Source: Flagellimonas lutimaris (GTDB lineage Bacteria > Bacteroidota > Bacteroidia > Flavobacteriales > Flavobacteriaceae). From it: a stretch of 64,000 bases of DNA. The translations under genes were made by a program, and so were the position numbers. Positions 28,224 to 38,658 of this stretch are shown piece after piece. The DNA lies in contig NZ_QXFH01000076.1 in assembly GCF_003581615.1 (NCBI RefSeq), positions 62,001 through 126,000 of the forward strand, given 5' to 3'. Positions within the stretch are counted from its first letter, which is position 1, and every line of letters begins with the position of its first letter. The notes under the pieces were generated by a model, which saw only the letters and a program-made list of their open reading frames with translations, was not told the origin of the DNA and searched no databases.

Positions 28224-28904
28224 ATGAAACTAGAGCAGGCATTGGAAGAACAACATGAAGAAAGAGGAAACGACCACGTTGGTTCCTCAACGGATACCCC
28301 AATGAGGGAAGATGCATTTGTATTGAGCGATGAAGAAAAAATCGAAAGAATACAAAAAAGTGTAAGGGAAATTATGCTTACCCTTGGTCTCGATTTGGAT
28401 GATGACAGTTTAAAGGGCACACCCAAACGGGTGGCCAAAATGTATGTACAGGAAATCTTTGGCGGGTTGCATCCCGATAGAAAGCCAAAATCATCAACTT
28501 TTGACAATAAGTACAAGTACGGTGAAATGTTGGTTGAAAAAAATATCGTGGTTTACTCTACATGCGAACACCATTTACTTCCCATCGTTGGACGGGCACA
28601 CATCGCCTATATCTCCAATGGAACAGTAGTTGGTCTCTCCAAAATGAACCGTGTGGTGGATTATTTCGCAAAACGACCGCAGGTTCAGGAGCGTTTGAAC
28701 ATTCAAATTGTAAAAGAACTTCAAAAAGTATTGGGTACGGAGGATGTTGCCTGTGTTATAGACGCCAAACACCTTTGTGTAAATTCCAGGGGAATACGTG
28801 ATATCGACAGTAGCACAGTAACTGCAGAGTATGGTGGGAAATTCAAGGATGAAGCCACACGAAGGGAGTTTTTGGACTACATCAACCTAGATACTGAATT
28901 TTAA
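28224..28904 (+). CDS. folE: GTP cyclohydrolase I
   Basis: 226 residues. Zinc ligands C114 and H117 ([10 protein letters not shown]) and C185 ([10 protein letters not shown]) are conserved, with [22 protein letters not shown] and RPQVQERL. The first 35 residues are an acidic extension. It converts GTP to 7,8-dihydroneopterin triphosphate, the entry to folate and pterin synthesis. It lies 13 bases upstream of cysS and is probably cotranscribed. Confidence 0.96.
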   Translation: MKLEQALEEQHEERGNDHVGSSTDTPMREDAFVLSDEEKIERIQKSVREIMLTLGLDLDDDSLKGTPKRVAKMYVQEIFGGLHPDRKPKSSTFDNKYKYGEMLVEKNIVVYSTCEHHLLPIVGRAHIAYISNGTVVGLSKMNRVVDYFAKRPQVQERLNIQIVKELQKVLGTEDVACVIDAKHLCVNSRGIRDIDSSTVTAEYGGKFKDEATRREFLDYINLDTEF

Positions 28905-28917
28905 TCCTAAAAGATTA

Positions 28918-30399
28918 ATGCAACTCTATAAAGACCAAGCTTTACGAATCCATAATTCACTTACTGGTAAAAAAGACTTATTTGAACCCATAAACGAAGG
29001 CCACGTTGGCATGTATGTTTGTGGACCTACAGTGTATAGCAACGTGCACTTGGGGAATTGCCGAACCTTTATGTCCTTTGACATGATTTTCAGGTATTTC
29101 AAACATTTGGGCTACAAAGTTCGATATGTCCGTAACATTACCGATGCCGGACATTTGGAGAACGATGCAGACGAAGGGGAGGACAAAATAGCCAAGAAAG
29201 CAAAACTGGAGCAAATTGAACCTATGGAAGTGGTACAGCGCTATACTGTAGATTTCCACAATACCCTACAGCAATTTAACCTTTTGCCTCCAAGTATTGA
29301 ACCCACGGCTACCGGTCACATTATAGAGCAAATAGAAATTATAAAGGAAATTCTTGAAAAAGGATTGGCCTACGAAGTAAATGGTTCAGTGTATTTTGAT
29401 GTGGTCAAATTCAACGAAAACCACGATTACGGGAAGTTGAGTGGTAGAAAGTTAGAGGATATGATCACCCATACCCGCGAACTTACCGCTCAGGATGATA
29501 AAAGAAACCCACAGGATTTTGCTCTTTGGAAAAAAGCAGAGCCACAACACATCATGCGTTGGCCATCACCATGGGGTGACGGATTCCCAGGATGGCACTT
29601 GGAGTGTACAGCCATGAGCACCAAGTATTTGGGCGAAACTTTCGACATTCACGGTGGCGGAATGGATCTTAAGTTTCCGCACCACGAGTGTGAAATAGCA
29701 CAAGCAGAGGCCAGCACTGGTAAATCACCCGTAAACTATTGGATGCATGCCAATATGTTGACCCTGAACGGCAGAAAAATGTCCAAATCCACGGACAATA
29801 ATATTTATCCTGCCGAGATTTTCAGTGGTGACAACAATATCTTGAGCAAGCCATACACTCCTTCAGTAGTGCGCTTTTTTATGATGCAAGCACACTACAC
29901 CAGTATCTTGGATCTAAGTGACGAAGCCTTACAAGCATCTGAAAAAGGATACAACAGATTGATGGACGCCTTGGAGAATGTCAACAACCTAAAAACAGGC
30001 GATACGTCTGATTTTGATGTTACCGCATGGAAGCAGATGTGTTATGACGCCATGAACGACGATTTCAACACACCAATCCTAATTGCACAGCTGTTTGAAG
30101 CCGTTAAGCATATTAATCTAATAAAGGAGGACCAAGAAACCATTTCCAAGGAAGACAAGACGTTATTGGCAAATACACTAAATGCTTTTGTTTACGATGT
30201 TCTTGGAATCGAAAATCAATCGATGACAAAAGATGATTCCAATGCACTTAGTGGTGTAATGGAACTATTGATTGATATTAGGAACGAAGCCCGTGCCAAT
30301 AAGGATTTTGCCACTTCCGATAAAATTAGGGATGAACTTGTAGCTTTGGGCATTCAATTAAAAGATGGGAAAGACGGGACTACTTTTAGTCTTAACTAA
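28918..30399 (+). CDS. cysS: Cysteinyl-tRNA synthetase
   Basis: 493 residues, class I. The HIGH motif is HLGN at 44-47 ([15 protein letters not shown]), KMSKS at 287-291 ([10 protein letters not shown]), and zinc ligands C35, C230, H255 and E259 are in place ([15 protein letters not shown]). The C-terminal DALR-like helical domain is complete. It charges tRNA-Cys. Its last 4 bases overlap the 3' end of the convergent araC-type gene, leaving no room for a terminator between them. Confidence 0.96.
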   Translation: MQLYKDQALRIHNSLTGKKDLFEPINEGHVGMYVCGPTVYSNVHLGNCRTFMSFDMIFRYFKHLGYKVRYVRNITDAGHLENDADEGEDKIAKKAKLEQIEPMEVVQRYTVDFHNTLQQFNLLPPSIEPTATGHIIEQIEIIKEILEKGLAYEVNGSVYFDVVKFNENHDYGKLSGRKLEDMITHTRELTAQDDKRNPQDFALWKKAEPQHIMRWPSPWGDGFPGWHLECTAMSTKYLGETFDIHGGGMDLKFPHHECEIAQAEASTGKSPVNYWMHANMLTLNGRKMSKSTDNNIYPAEIFSGDNNILSKPYTPSVVRFFMMQAHYTSILDLSDEALQASEKGYNRLMDALENVNNLKTGDTSDFDVTAWKQMCYDAMNDDFNTPILIAQLFEAVKHINLIKEDQETISKEDKTLLANTLNAFVYDVLGIENQSMTKDDSNALSGVMELLIDIRNEARANKDFATSDKIRDELVALGIQLKDGKDGTTFSLN

Positions 30400-31307
30400 G
30401 AATGTTTCACAAATTTTGATTGGTACTCCCCAGGGGAAACATGGATTTTTCGTTTGAACAAACGATTAAAATAGGAGCGGTTCTCAAAACCACATTCCAT
30501 ATATATCTCCTTTATTTTACGATTGGGGTCTTTTAATAAGTCAATGGCCATTTTTATGCGCTCACTGTTAATAAAATCTATCGGTGTAACCCCCAATTCT
30601 TCCTTGAAGGTCTTATGAAAATGGGATTCGCTCATACACGCTTTCTTACTCAAATCGCTGACGCACAACGGTTCGTGCAAATGTTGGGATATATATTCAA
30701 TAACATAAGCCAACCTATTCGTTGAACTATACTTTGAGGCATTTTGCACATAAGTTTCCCTCGAATTTCCCTGTAATATTCGAATAATGAGTTCCTGGAG
30801 CATATTGTCCACAAAAAAATCCTTGGAAGGATGATCTTCCGTAAACAAATAAAGTAACCGTTGGATAATGCCATATATACTGGCGTCGTTGGTAAAATGG
30901 TAGTTATAGTCTATCAGTGCCCATTCGGAACCATCGTGCTTGGGCATCACCTCATTCATTAAGTTTATTACCTTGTTGATTTTCTCATCGGATATGGCCA
31001 TGGCCAAACAACGTGTAGGGTTATCTTCATTGGCTTCTGGAAAATCAATGCACATGACCTCATTGGATGGAAGTATCAAGGATTCGCCCGGCAAAAAATT
31101 AAAAGATTTTTTATCACGTAAATGCATCACTTTTTTACCGATCAACATGGAAGCAAGCACAGGTTGGTCAAATTGAAGGAGTACTTTTTCCGCCTGTAAA
31201 TGTGTCTCAAAAACATGCATTGACGCATTGTTCAATGTATAAGAAGTTTGATTCTCGACCAAGTGCTCAAGTTTTCTTTCCCTAAAAAATTTCTCTGGCA
31301 ACTGCAT
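30396..31307 (-). CDS. AraC-family transcriptional regulator
   Basis: 303 residues. The N-terminal about 25-170 is a cupin-like sensory domain of the AraC_N type ([31 protein letters not shown]). The C-terminal 200-303 holds two helix-turn-helix motifs: [19 protein letters not shown] (219-237) and [22 protein letters not shown] (about 265-286). It is divergent from an aldehyde dehydrogenase gene across a 212-base gap, so it most likely controls that gene in response to an aldehyde or alcohol; the effector is inferred. Confidence 0.9.
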   Translation of the reverse strand: MQLPEKFFRERKLEHLVENQTSYTLNNASMHVFETHLQAEKVLLQFDQPVLASMLIGKKVMHLRDKKSFNFLPGESLILPSNEVMCIDFPEANEDNPTRCLAMAISDEKINKVINLMNEVMPKHDGSEWALIDYNYHFTNDASIYGIIQRLLYLFTEDHPSKDFFVDNMLQELIIRILQGNSRETYVQNASKYSSTNRLAYVIEYISQHLHEPLCVSDLSKKACMSESHFHKTFKEELGVTPIDFINSERIKMAIDLLKDPNRKIKEIYMECGFENRSYFNRLFKRKIHVSPGEYQSKFVKHS

Positions 31308-31472
31308 GCAAAATGATTACTCCTTAATATATTATATAAATACTTGCTAAATATAAAAAATATGATGTGATATTTTGTTAAATAAATAAAAACAAAGAGG
31401 ATTGGTCATATCTTTAATAGAATTCGTCAGACGCTAGGGATTCAAAATCAATACTTTTAGAATCAGTCATTT

Positions 31473-31487
31473 GGACAAAGGTTGTCC
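31473..31487. promoter_or_regulatory. Perfect inverted repeat upstream of the aldehyde dehydrogenase gene
   Basis: GGACAA-AGG-TTGTCC, two 6-base arms with a 3-base centre, 33 bases before the aldehyde dehydrogenase ATG. It could be an operator, although AraC proteins more often bind direct repeats. Confidence 0.35.
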
Positions 31488-31519
31488 GACACACAAAATT
31501 AACTTTAATAACACGTATT

Positions 31520-33043
31520 ATGAGCAATGTAAAAACTACTGAGCGAAGTATTTTGGAAAAACCAAAGTTCAAAGATCAGTATGAAAATTTCATCGGTGGA
31601 AAGTGGACCCCACCGACAAAAGGAGAATATTTTGACAATGTTTCTCCTGTAGACGGAAATGCATTTACCAAAATTGCACGATCAACTTCAGAAGATATAG
31701 ATAAGGCTATTGATGCCGCTTGGGCAGCTGCACCAGAATGGAACAGCTCTTCTGCCACCTATAGAAGTAACCTATTATTAAAAATTGCGGACGTAATGGA
31801 GAACAATCTCGAGATTCTGGCCCGTGCAGAAACTTGGGACAATGGTAAAGCCTTACGCGAAACCCGTGCTGCGGATATGCCCCTGGCCGTAGATCACTTT
31901 AGATATTTTGCAGGAGTTATACGAGCAGAAGAAGGCTCCGTGAGCGAGCTGGATTCCAATACCGTTTCCATGAACATTATGGAACCACTAGGTGTTGTGG
32001 GACAAATTATCCCTTGGAATTTCCCAATTTTAATGGCCGCCTGGAAATTGGCGCCCGCATTGGCCGCAGGGAACTGTGTGGTATTGAAACCCGCAGAGCA
32101 AACCCCTGTAGGAATCTTGATTCTGATGGAATTGATCGAGGGTATTCTTCCAGACGGTGTGCTTAATATAGTAAACGGATTTGGTCTTGAAGCAGGAAAA
32201 CCTTTGGCTTCCAGTTCAAGAATCAAAAAAATCGCCTTCACAGGAGAAACCTCCACAGGGCAATTAATTATGCAATATGCTTCCAAAAACATCATCCCGG
32301 TCACATTGGAATTGGGTGGTAAATCTCCCAACGTTTTCTTTGAAAGTATTATGGAGGCAGATGATGAATTCTTCGACAAATGCTTGGAAGGTGCCGTAAT
32401 GTTTGCATTAAACCAAGGTGAAGTTTGCACTTGTCCTTCAAGAATTCTGGTACAGGAAAGCATTTATGATAAATTTATGGAACGAGTGGTTGAGCGTACA
32501 AAAGCCATTAAACTTGGACACCCATTAGATCCAAATACTATGATGGGCGCCCAAGCATCCAATGATCAGTATGAAAAAATCCTGAACTACATCCAAATTG
32601 GTAAAGAAGAAGGATGTGAGGTACTTGCTGGAGGCGAGGCGGCATACAACGAAGGTCTCGAAGGCGGATATTACATTCAACCCACCATTTTAAAAGGAAA
32701 TAACAAAATGCGCGTGTTCCAAGAAGAGATTTTTGGACCAGTGGTCTGCGTCACCACATTTAAGGATGAAGCCGAGGCCCTTGAAATTGCCAACGATACC
32801 CTTTACGGATTGGGTGCCGGGGTTTGGACTCGCGATATGCACCAAGCCTATAAAATTTCCAGACAGATACAAGCTGGTAGAGTTTGGGTAAATTGCTACC
32901 ACAACTATCCAGCCCACGCACCATTTGGAGGATATAAAAAGTCCGGTATCGGACGAGAAAATCACAAAATGATGCTCAGCCATTATACACAGACCAAGAA
33001 CATGTTGATCTCTTACGATAAAAACAAATTGGGCTTTTTCTAG
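31520..33043 (+). CDS. NAD-dependent aldehyde dehydrogenase
   Basis: 507 residues, full-length ALDH superfamily. NAD-site motifs [21 protein letters not shown] and FTGETSTGQ, general base E264 (LELGGKSPN) and catalytic C303 ([11 protein letters not shown]) are present, with FGPV and [11 protein letters not shown] near the end. The CTCPSR context resembles the ExaC/AldB acetaldehyde dehydrogenase group. It oxidises an aldehyde to the acid. The DUF779 gene begins one base after its stop, and an AraC regulator is divergent, a recurrent three-gene module. Confidence 0.95.
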   Translation: MSNVKTTERSILEKPKFKDQYENFIGGKWTPPTKGEYFDNVSPVDGNAFTKIARSTSEDIDKAIDAAWAAAPEWNSSSATYRSNLLLKIADVMENNLEILARAETWDNGKALRETRAADMPLAVDHFRYFAGVIRAEEGSVSELDSNTVSMNIMEPLGVVGQIIPWNFPILMAAWKLAPALAAGNCVVLKPAEQTPVGILILMELIEGILPDGVLNIVNGFGLEAGKPLASSSRIKKIAFTGETSTGQLIMQYASKNIIPVTLELGGKSPNVFFESIMEADDEFFDKCLEGAVMFALNQGEVCTCPSRILVQESIYDKFMERVVERTKAIKLGHPLDPNTMMGAQASNDQYEKILNYIQIGKEEGCEVLAGGEAAYNEGLEGGYYIQPTILKGNNKMRVFQEEIFGPVVCVTTFKDEAEALEIANDTLYGLGAGVWTRDMHQAYKISRQIQAGRVWVNCYHNYPAHAPFGGYKKSGIGRENHKMMLSHYTQTKNMLISYDKNKLGFF

Positions 33044-33044
33044 G

Positions 33045-33434
33045 ATGGAAAATTTGATAAAACGAGTGTTGGTTTCCGACCGTGCTATAAAAATCATTGA
33101 CCAACTTAGGGATCACCATGGTGAGCTTATGTTTCACCAAAGTGGAGGATGCTGTGATGGCTCATCCCCAATGTGTTTCCCAAAAGGCGAGTTGATGACC
33201 AATGAAAACGACGTTAAATTGGGAACCATCCATGGGTGTGATTTCTTTATGAGCAAAGATCAGTTCGAATACTGGAAACACACACAACTTACCGTGGACA
33301 TTACTACCGGTCGCGGTTCCAGTTTTAGTTTGGAAATTCCGATGGGTATTCGTTTTGTCATAAAGTCACGACTTTACACAGATGATGAACGGGATCATTT
33401 AGAACCCCTGCAATCAACTTCCGAAGAAGTTTAA
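33045..33434 (+). CDS. DUF779 protein
   Basis: 129 residues. The family motif is [21 protein letters not shown] (about 26-46), with paired cysteines that could bind metal or an aldehyde adduct. The central [19 protein letters not shown] and the C-terminal [16 protein letters not shown] also match the family. DUF779 genes commonly follow acetaldehyde dehydrogenase genes; the role is unknown. It starts one base after the dehydrogenase stop codon, implying translational coupling, and a strong terminator follows. Confidence 0.9.
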   Translation: MENLIKRVLVSDRAIKIIDQLRDHHGELMFHQSGGCCDGSSPMCFPKGELMTNENDVKLGTIHGCDFFMSKDQFEYWKHTQLTVDITTGRGSSFSLEIPMGIRFVIKSRLYTDDERDHLEPLQSTSEEV

Positions 33435-33439
33435 ATCAG

Positions 33440-33463
33440 GCCCCGACTTTGTCGGGGCTTTTT
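33440..33463 (+). terminator. Terminator of the aldehyde dehydrogenase operon
   Basis: Perfect 8-bp stem GCCCCGAC / GTCGGGGC with a TTT loop and a TTTTT tail. Confidence 0.88.
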
Positions 33464-33496
33464 GCTACCTTGTATTTTCTTTTAGGAATGGATAAC

Positions 33497-33718
33497 ATGA
33501 AGAAAATATTGATAGCACCTTTTGTTTTGTTGGTCAGATTTTACCAGCTTTTTATTTCTCCCATGTTGCCCTCAACTTGTCGCTATTCCCCAACTTGCTC
33601 GCAATACACCTTGGAAGCTTTAAAAAAACATGGCTTGTTTAAAGGAGGATGGCTTTCCATAAAACGTATTGTAAGCTGTAATCCCTGGGGAGGAAGTGGT
33701 TATGACCCCGTTCCATAA
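33497..33718 (+). CDS. yidD: Membrane protein insertion efficiency factor YidD
   Basis: 73 residues from ATG 33497, which has AGGA nine bases upstream; ATG 33488 is an alternative, and a TTG further up lies inside the preceding terminator. The YidD core [24 protein letters not shown], then [15 protein letters not shown] and [13 protein letters not shown], is complete with its three cysteines. It is a small amphipathic membrane-associated protein thought to assist YidC. It opens a run with lgt. Confidence 0.93.
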   Translation: MKKILIAPFVLLVRFYQLFISPMLPSTCRYSPTCSQYTLEALKKHGLFKGGWLSIKRIVSCNPWGGSGYDPVP

Positions 33719-33785
33719 AAATTGAAGTTTAAATAAAACCGTGCAACCGTTCAAAGTCGTTATATTAGTCCCAAAATTTAGATAA

Positions 33786-34748
33786 ATGTATTTCCTTGGA
33801 TTTAACTGGAACCCCGAAGGCACCCTTTTTAAACTGGGTTTTTTACAAATAAAATATTACAATCTTCTTTGGATTGCAGCCTTTATTCTCGGCTGGTTCA
33901 TCATGAAAAAAATCTTCCTGAACGAAAAGAAATCCATGGAAAAACTGGATTCCCTTTTCATTTATACCGTGGTCTCTATTATGCTGGGAGCCCGTTTGGG
34001 TCATGTATTTTTTTATGACTGGGATTATTACAAGGAGCATTTGGCAGAAATCCTTTTGCCTATTCGAGAAAGCGCGAACGGTTCCTTATTTGGCATCATC
34101 AACGGCTACGAATTTACCGGGTTTACAGGCTTGGCAAGTCATGGCGCTACCATTGCAGCAATTATTGGTATTTGGTTATACACCAGAAAATGGAAGGATA
34201 TCAAAATGCTTTGGTTATTGGACAGGTTGGTAGTTCCGTCGGCCATTGGAGCTGCTTTTGTACGATTTGGTAATTTCTTCAATTCCGAAATCAATGGAAA
34301 AGTAGTGGACAAATCTTATTTTTTGGCTACACGGTTTATACGAGATTCGGATGATATGCCAGCGTATCAAGCCATGGCTCTCACCAAGGAACAAACTCCA
34401 AACGCAGCTTACAAAGCCATTCAGCATAATCCGGAATTTACCGAAGTTTTGCAATCCATTCCATATCGTCATCCAGCACAGTTGTATGAGGCAATTTGTT
34501 ACATTTTCGTGTTTATCGCTTTATACCTTTTGTATTGGAAAACCGATTGGAAGAACAAACCTGGGTTTCTCTTTGGATTGTTTATGGTGCTCTTGTTTGT
34601 GGTTCGCTTCTTTGTGGAATTCTACAAAAAGAGTCAAGGTGGTTTTGAAGATACATTGGGGATGCTTTCCACAGGACAATGGCTCAGCATCCCAATGATA
34701 CTCATCGGTTTTTACTTTATGATCAAACCTGAACCCATAGAACTTTAA
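33786..34748 (+). CDS. lgt: Prolipoprotein diacylglyceryl transferase
   Basis: 320 residues, multi-pass. The Lgt signature region is AAFVRFGNFFNSEINGKVV (about 156-174) with the conserved RHPAQLYEA near 230; ASHGATIAAIIG (117-128) holds the conserved His. About 50 residues between the signature and RHPAQLYEA form an extra loop (SYFLATRFIRDSDD...), as is common in this phylum. It transfers diacylglycerol to the lipobox cysteine, so it processes the several lipoproteins in this window. The DUF192 lipoprotein gene follows after five bases. Confidence 0.95.
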   Translation: MYFLGFNWNPEGTLFKLGFLQIKYYNLLWIAAFILGWFIMKKIFLNEKKSMEKLDSLFIYTVVSIMLGARLGHVFFYDWDYYKEHLAEILLPIRESANGSLFGIINGYEFTGFTGLASHGATIAAIIGIWLYTRKWKDIKMLWLLDRLVVPSAIGAAFVRFGNFFNSEINGKVVDKSYFLATRFIRDSDDMPAYQAMALTKEQTPNAAYKAIQHNPEFTEVLQSIPYRHPAQLYEAICYIFVFIALYLLYWKTDWKNKPGFLFGLFMVLLFVVRFFVEFYKKSQGGFEDTLGMLSTGQWLSIPMILIGFYFMIKPEPIEL

Positions 34749-34753
34749 AAACT

Positions 34754-35239
34754 ATGATTCAACTTGAAAAAATAGCTCTATTTGTTTTTATCCTTGTTTT
34801 GGGTTCATGCAAAACCGAATCCAAACAAGCACTTAAAACAGAGACTATTTCCTTTACCAAAGAGGGAGAGCTTGCTGTATTGTCCTCAGAAACGGATTTC
34901 ATAAAGGCAAATTTTGATATCGAGATTGCCGAGACGGAATATGAAACCCAAACAGGACTTATGTACAGAAAATCTATGAAAGAAGATAGAGGAATGTTGT
35001 TCATTCAGCCTACAGAGTCCTTACAATACTTTTACATGAAGAACACCGAAATCCCTTTGGATATCATTTACATCAATTCGGGAATGAAGATTGTTAGTTT
35101 TCAAAAAAATGCAGAACCATTTAATGAAAACACACTTCCTTCCAATGCCCCTGCCAAATATATATTGGAAATCAATGCGGGACTTTCGGACCAATTGGGA
35201 TTGCAGGTAGGTGACAGTATCTCGTTTTCTCGGAATTAA
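34754..35239 (+). CDS. DUF192 lipoprotein
   Basis: 161 residues. Lipobox VLGSC (C19). The DUF192 domain covers about 50-158: FDIEIAETEYETQTGLMYRKSM, GMLFIQPTESLQYFYMKNTEIPLDIIYIN, APAKYILEINAG. Function of the domain is unknown. It is 5 bases after lgt and abuts the GNAT gene start (next ATG directly after the stop). Confidence 0.88.
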   Translation: MIQLEKIALFVFILVLGSCKTESKQALKTETISFTKEGELAVLSSETDFIKANFDIEIAETEYETQTGLMYRKSMKEDRGMLFIQPTESLQYFYMKNTEIPLDIIYINSGMKIVSFQKNAEPFNENTLPSNAPAKYILEINAGLSDQLGLQVGDSISFSRN

Positions 35240-35764
35240 ATGTCAAAATACCTCTTAGAAAATCAAGAGACTGGACGATTGGCATTTCGCAAATTGGAAG
35301 AGTCGGATTTCGAGGAGTGGCTGCCTTTTTACCACAATCCAAAATCGACCCAATTTTGGGAAGGATTGCCCGCTGACCCAATTGAAGCCTGCAGAATACA
35401 ATTCGATAGGGTTTTTGAACGCTATGAAAACGATTTAGGCGGCATGAATGCCCTAATTTCAAAAGAATCGGGAGCATTGGTTGGAATTTGTGGCCTGCTT
35501 GTTCAAACCGTGGATAATATAACTGAATTGGAAATTGGCTATTCCGTGCTTCCCAAGTTTTGGTCACAAGGCTACGCTTTTGAAGCGGCACAAAAATGCA
35601 AGGAGTTTGCTTTTGATAACAATTTTGCGTCCTCCTTGATTTCCATCATCCATGTGGACAATATTCCATCGCAAAAAGTCGCTGCAAAAAATAGGATGTT
35701 TCTGGACAAAACCACAACCTACAAGAATAATCCAGTCCATATTTTTCGAGTGAATCAAGGATAA
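35240..35764 (+). CDS. GNAT-family N-acetyltransferase (RimJ/RimL-like)
   Basis: 174 residues. GNAT fold: N-terminal substrate strand (TGRLAFRKLEESDFEEWLPF), acceptor region GGMNALISKESGALVGICGL, then ELEIGYSVLPKFWSQGYAFEAAQKCKEFAF, the acetyl-CoA-binding segment, and HVDNIPSQKVAAKNRM. It transfers an acetyl group to an amine; the substrate is unknown. It starts immediately after the DUF192 stop. Confidence 0.87.
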   Translation: MSKYLLENQETGRLAFRKLEESDFEEWLPFYHNPKSTQFWEGLPADPIEACRIQFDRVFERYENDLGGMNALISKESGALVGICGLLVQTVDNITELEIGYSVLPKFWSQGYAFEAAQKCKEFAFDNNFASSLISIIHVDNIPSQKVAAKNRMFLDKTTTYKNNPVHIFRVNQG

Positions 35765-35793
35765 TTGTAATTTTGGCCAACACCTTTTACCAA

Positions 35794-37044
35794 ATGAAGC
35801 TACCCATAAGCTATGCTATCCTAACCCAAAACAATTCCAATACCAAGCAACTGGTTGAAAATTTGCTGAAAAATCGACCTGTCAATGGATTAAGTGAACT
35901 GCAGCCTTTGAACGGACTACTTTTTTCCCGTTCAGAAATCAATCGCTTCATGGATGAAGAGGAGCGCCATGATATCAAAGTTTTGACTGAGGAGAGCGGA
36001 CAAGCTTTGAAAACGATGAGCAGTGGCGAGCAAAAAAAAGCATTGCTTAAGTATTTGCTTCAACAGAATCCAGATTTTATGGTGTTGGTAAATCCTTTTG
36101 ACAATTTGGATGTGACCACACAAGCCAAGTTGAAGGAACAACTTTTGGATATCGCTTCCAATAAAATTCTGGTTCAACTAGTCAGTCGATTGGATGATAT
36201 TTTACCTGTGACCACCAACTTTTTTAAACTGGATGGAGACAGTCTTCATCAATATGATTCTCCGGATACTTTTTGGAACGAAAACAAAACTAAAACCTTC
36301 AATTTTAATGACACCATACCATTGCCGTTATCTCCCTTTGAAGTTGAAAACCCCAAATTGGTCAGTTTTAAAAATGTATCCGTAAGTTTTGATGGTCGTC
36401 AAGTCTTAAACCAAATTAATTGGACCATCAAAAAGGGAGATTTTTGGCAATTGATCGGCCCCAACGGCAGCGGAAAATCTACTTTGTTATCCATGATTAC
36501 AGGAGATAGCCATAAAGGGTATGGCCAAGACCTCACCATTTTCGGGCACAAAAAAGGTAGCGGTGAAAGTGTTTGGGACCTCAAACAAAAAATCGGCTAC
36601 TTTACACCGGCCGTCACCAATAAATTTAGAGGCTATCACAGTCTGGAAAATATGATTATTTCAGGGCTCCACGATTCCATCGGACTATATGTGCAGCCTA
36701 CGGACAGTGAAAAGCACTTGGCCAACGAATGGCTGAGCCTTTTAAACTTAAAGGATAGAAAAGAAGACCACTTTCGCGATTTGACCGCTGGGGAAAAACG
36801 ATTGGTAATGGTAGCCAGGGCCATGGTAAAACATCCTCCCTTACTTATTTTGGATGAGCCCACAGCTGGTCTGGACGATGTCAGCGCCAACTTATTTGTC
36901 GCCCTGGTGAACAAAATAGCCAGGGAAAGTGATACGGCCATCGTTTTTGTATCCCATCGGAAAGAGCCACAACTAACTCCAGAATATATTTATGAGCTGA
37001 ATCCATCCGAAAAAGGCTCCACTGGCATCAAGGTGAAAACCTAA
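35794..37044 (+). CDS. Two-domain ABC ATPase (ModF-like) with degenerate first domain
   Basis: 416 residues from ATG 35794; a TTG at 35773 would add seven. The first half has no Walker A but keeps a signature-like MSSGEQKKALL (about 75-85) and a weakened Walker B (DFMVLVNPFDNLD). The second half is complete: Walker A IGPNGSGKST (221-230), signature LTAGEKRLV, Walker B PLLILDEPTAGLD and switch His in VSHRKE. No transmembrane domain. ModF/PhrA-like ATPases of this shape have unclear roles. Located after the GNAT gene. Confidence 0.85.
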   Translation: MKLPISYAILTQNNSNTKQLVENLLKNRPVNGLSELQPLNGLLFSRSEINRFMDEEERHDIKVLTEESGQALKTMSSGEQKKALLKYLLQQNPDFMVLVNPFDNLDVTTQAKLKEQLLDIASNKILVQLVSRLDDILPVTTNFFKLDGDSLHQYDSPDTFWNENKTKTFNFNDTIPLPLSPFEVENPKLVSFKNVSVSFDGRQVLNQINWTIKKGDFWQLIGPNGSGKSTLLSMITGDSHKGYGQDLTIFGHKKGSGESVWDLKQKIGYFTPAVTNKFRGYHSLENMIISGLHDSIGLYVQPTDSEKHLANEWLSLLNLKDRKEDHFRDLTAGEKRLVMVARAMVKHPPLLILDEPTAGLDDVSANLFVALVNKIARESDTAIVFVSHRKEPQLTPEYIYELNPSEKGSTGIKVKT

Positions 37045-37126
37045 ACACTTCTTAAACAACGATTTAACCAAATCACCTGTTTTTTTGCTATCTTATAGGG
37101 AATTCGAACGTTAACCATTCCCATAC

Positions 37127-38590
37127 ATGCAAAAAATCAATGTAAAGCCGGGCGCCAAACTTGTGGATTACAAGGCGTATGGCTCTCTCTATTCCTCAGT
37201 TCTGGATTTTACGGAACAAGCCAAAGAACCTATTGAATCACTTAAAGGACAAACTATTTGGATGATCAATTCCACTGCTATCGGTGGTGGTGTAGCCGAA
37301 ATGCTACCCAGCCAAATGCGGATATTGCGAGAACTCGGGGTATCTATCGAATGGCTTGTGATCGAAGCTAAAAAGGATGCGTTTTTTGATTTGACAAAAC
37401 GTATCCACAATGCCATTCATGGAAGTGGCAACGGAGTTTTTACGGAGGATGACCGCAAGGTTTACGAAGAGGTTAATCGCAACAACCTCGCAAAAGCTTT
37501 AGAACTGATCAACGATGGTGATATTGTGGCGGTCCACGATCCACAACCGATGCCCTTGGCAGCGATGATCAAAAAAGAAAAGAACGTTTCCATTATTTGG
37601 AGGTGCCATATTGGTTTGGAAGAAGACACGGAGGTAACAGATGCTGTATGGAAGTTCTTGGAACCTTACACAAACGATTATGACCATTTTGTATTCAGTC
37701 TTCCCTCCTATGTTCCAAAGCCTTTAAAGAACAAAACATCCATTATTCCTCCGGCTATTGACCCCTTGAGCCACAAAAACCGTGAGCTGCAATTGCACAA
37801 ATGTATCGGTATTTTGTATCAATCAGGAATTTTGGACGACCACAAGGCCATTCTTTATCATCGGTACGAACATTTGGTAAGAAAAGTAATGCCCGATGGT
37901 TCATTTGATGTGTTGGACTCTGGTCAAGATTTGGATTTGATTTATCGCCCCATTGTTACCGAAATTTCTCGGTGGGACCGGCTCAAAGGTTTTAAGGAAT
38001 TGATGGAAGCCTTCATTAAAATGAAGTTGGACAACCGAAAATATGGCGACCCAAAAAGCTTGGAATATAAACGTATTGAAATGACCTTATTGGTGATGGG
38101 CGGTCCCGACCCTGCTTTTGTGTCGGATGACCCAGAAGGCAAAGAAGTACTGCAAGAACTAACTGAAACCTATAAAAAAGTGGACAGTAGTATGCAAAAT
38201 GATATTGCCATCTTATTGTTGCCATTAGACAATCCGAAGCAAAATGCGTTAATTGTAAATGCACTTCAGCGAACATCAAGTATCATTGTTCAGAACTCAA
38301 TTCAAGAGGGGTTTGGACTTACGGCAACAGAAGCCATGTGGAAAAGAAAACCGGTATTGGTCTCGAATGCTGCAGGACTTAAATTTCAAGTAGTTCATAA
38401 TAAAACAGGGCAAATAAATCCTGACCCAACAGATATTGAAAGTTTATCCAAAACCTTGGCATATATGCTCAATCATCCAAAGGAAAGGGATAAATGGGGC
38501 TTTAACGGCCAGCTCAGGGTAATCCAAAACTTCACCCTGTTCAGCCAATTATTATCCTGGCTGGAGACATTATCAAAAAACAAAGCATAG
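37127..38590 (+). CDS. TreT-like GT4 glycosyltransferase (trehalose synthase family)
   Basis: 487 residues. The N-terminal Rossmann half has MINSTAIGGGVAEMLPSQM and VHDPQPMPLAAMIKK, IIWRCHIGLEED; the C-terminal half has ISRWDRLKGFKELMEAF, IIVQNSIQEGFGLTATEAMWKRKPVLVSNAAG, the GT4 nucleotide-sugar-binding E-x7-E element. The order matches trehalose glycosyltransferring synthase (NDP-glucose plus glucose). No other trehalose gene is close. A bidirectional terminator separates it from secDF. Confidence 0.85.
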   Translation: MQKINVKPGAKLVDYKAYGSLYSSVLDFTEQAKEPIESLKGQTIWMINSTAIGGGVAEMLPSQMRILRELGVSIEWLVIEAKKDAFFDLTKRIHNAIHGSGNGVFTEDDRKVYEEVNRNNLAKALELINDGDIVAVHDPQPMPLAAMIKKEKNVSIIWRCHIGLEEDTEVTDAVWKFLEPYTNDYDHFVFSLPSYVPKPLKNKTSIIPPAIDPLSHKNRELQLHKCIGILYQSGILDDHKAILYHRYEHLVRKVMPDGSFDVLDSGQDLDLIYRPIVTEISRWDRLKGFKELMEAFIKMKLDNRKYGDPKSLEYKRIEMTLLVMGGPDPAFVSDDPEGKEVLQELTETYKKVDSSMQNDIAILLLPLDNPKQNALIVNALQRTSSIIVQNSIQEGFGLTATEAMWKRKPVLVSNAAGLKFQVVHNKTGQINPDPTDIESLSKTLAYMLNHPKERDKWGFNGQLRVIQNFTLFSQLLSWLETLSKNKA

Positions 38591-38600
38591 CTATAAAAAA

Positions 38601-38628
38601 CAAAGGCCCTCAAAATTGAGGGCCTTTG
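38601..38628. terminator. Bidirectional terminator between TreT-like gene and secDF
   Basis: CAAAGGCCCTC / GAGGGCCTTTG, an 11-bp perfect stem with loop AAAATT, lying between convergent genes. Confidence 0.85.
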
Positions 38629-38658
38629 TTATAAAGTGTAATATAAAAAAACGAAAAA

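Noticed and set aside
33449-33496. TTG-initiated N-terminal extension of yidD
   Set aside because: The TTG falls inside the upstream terminator hairpin, and the extension is not part of the YidD family.
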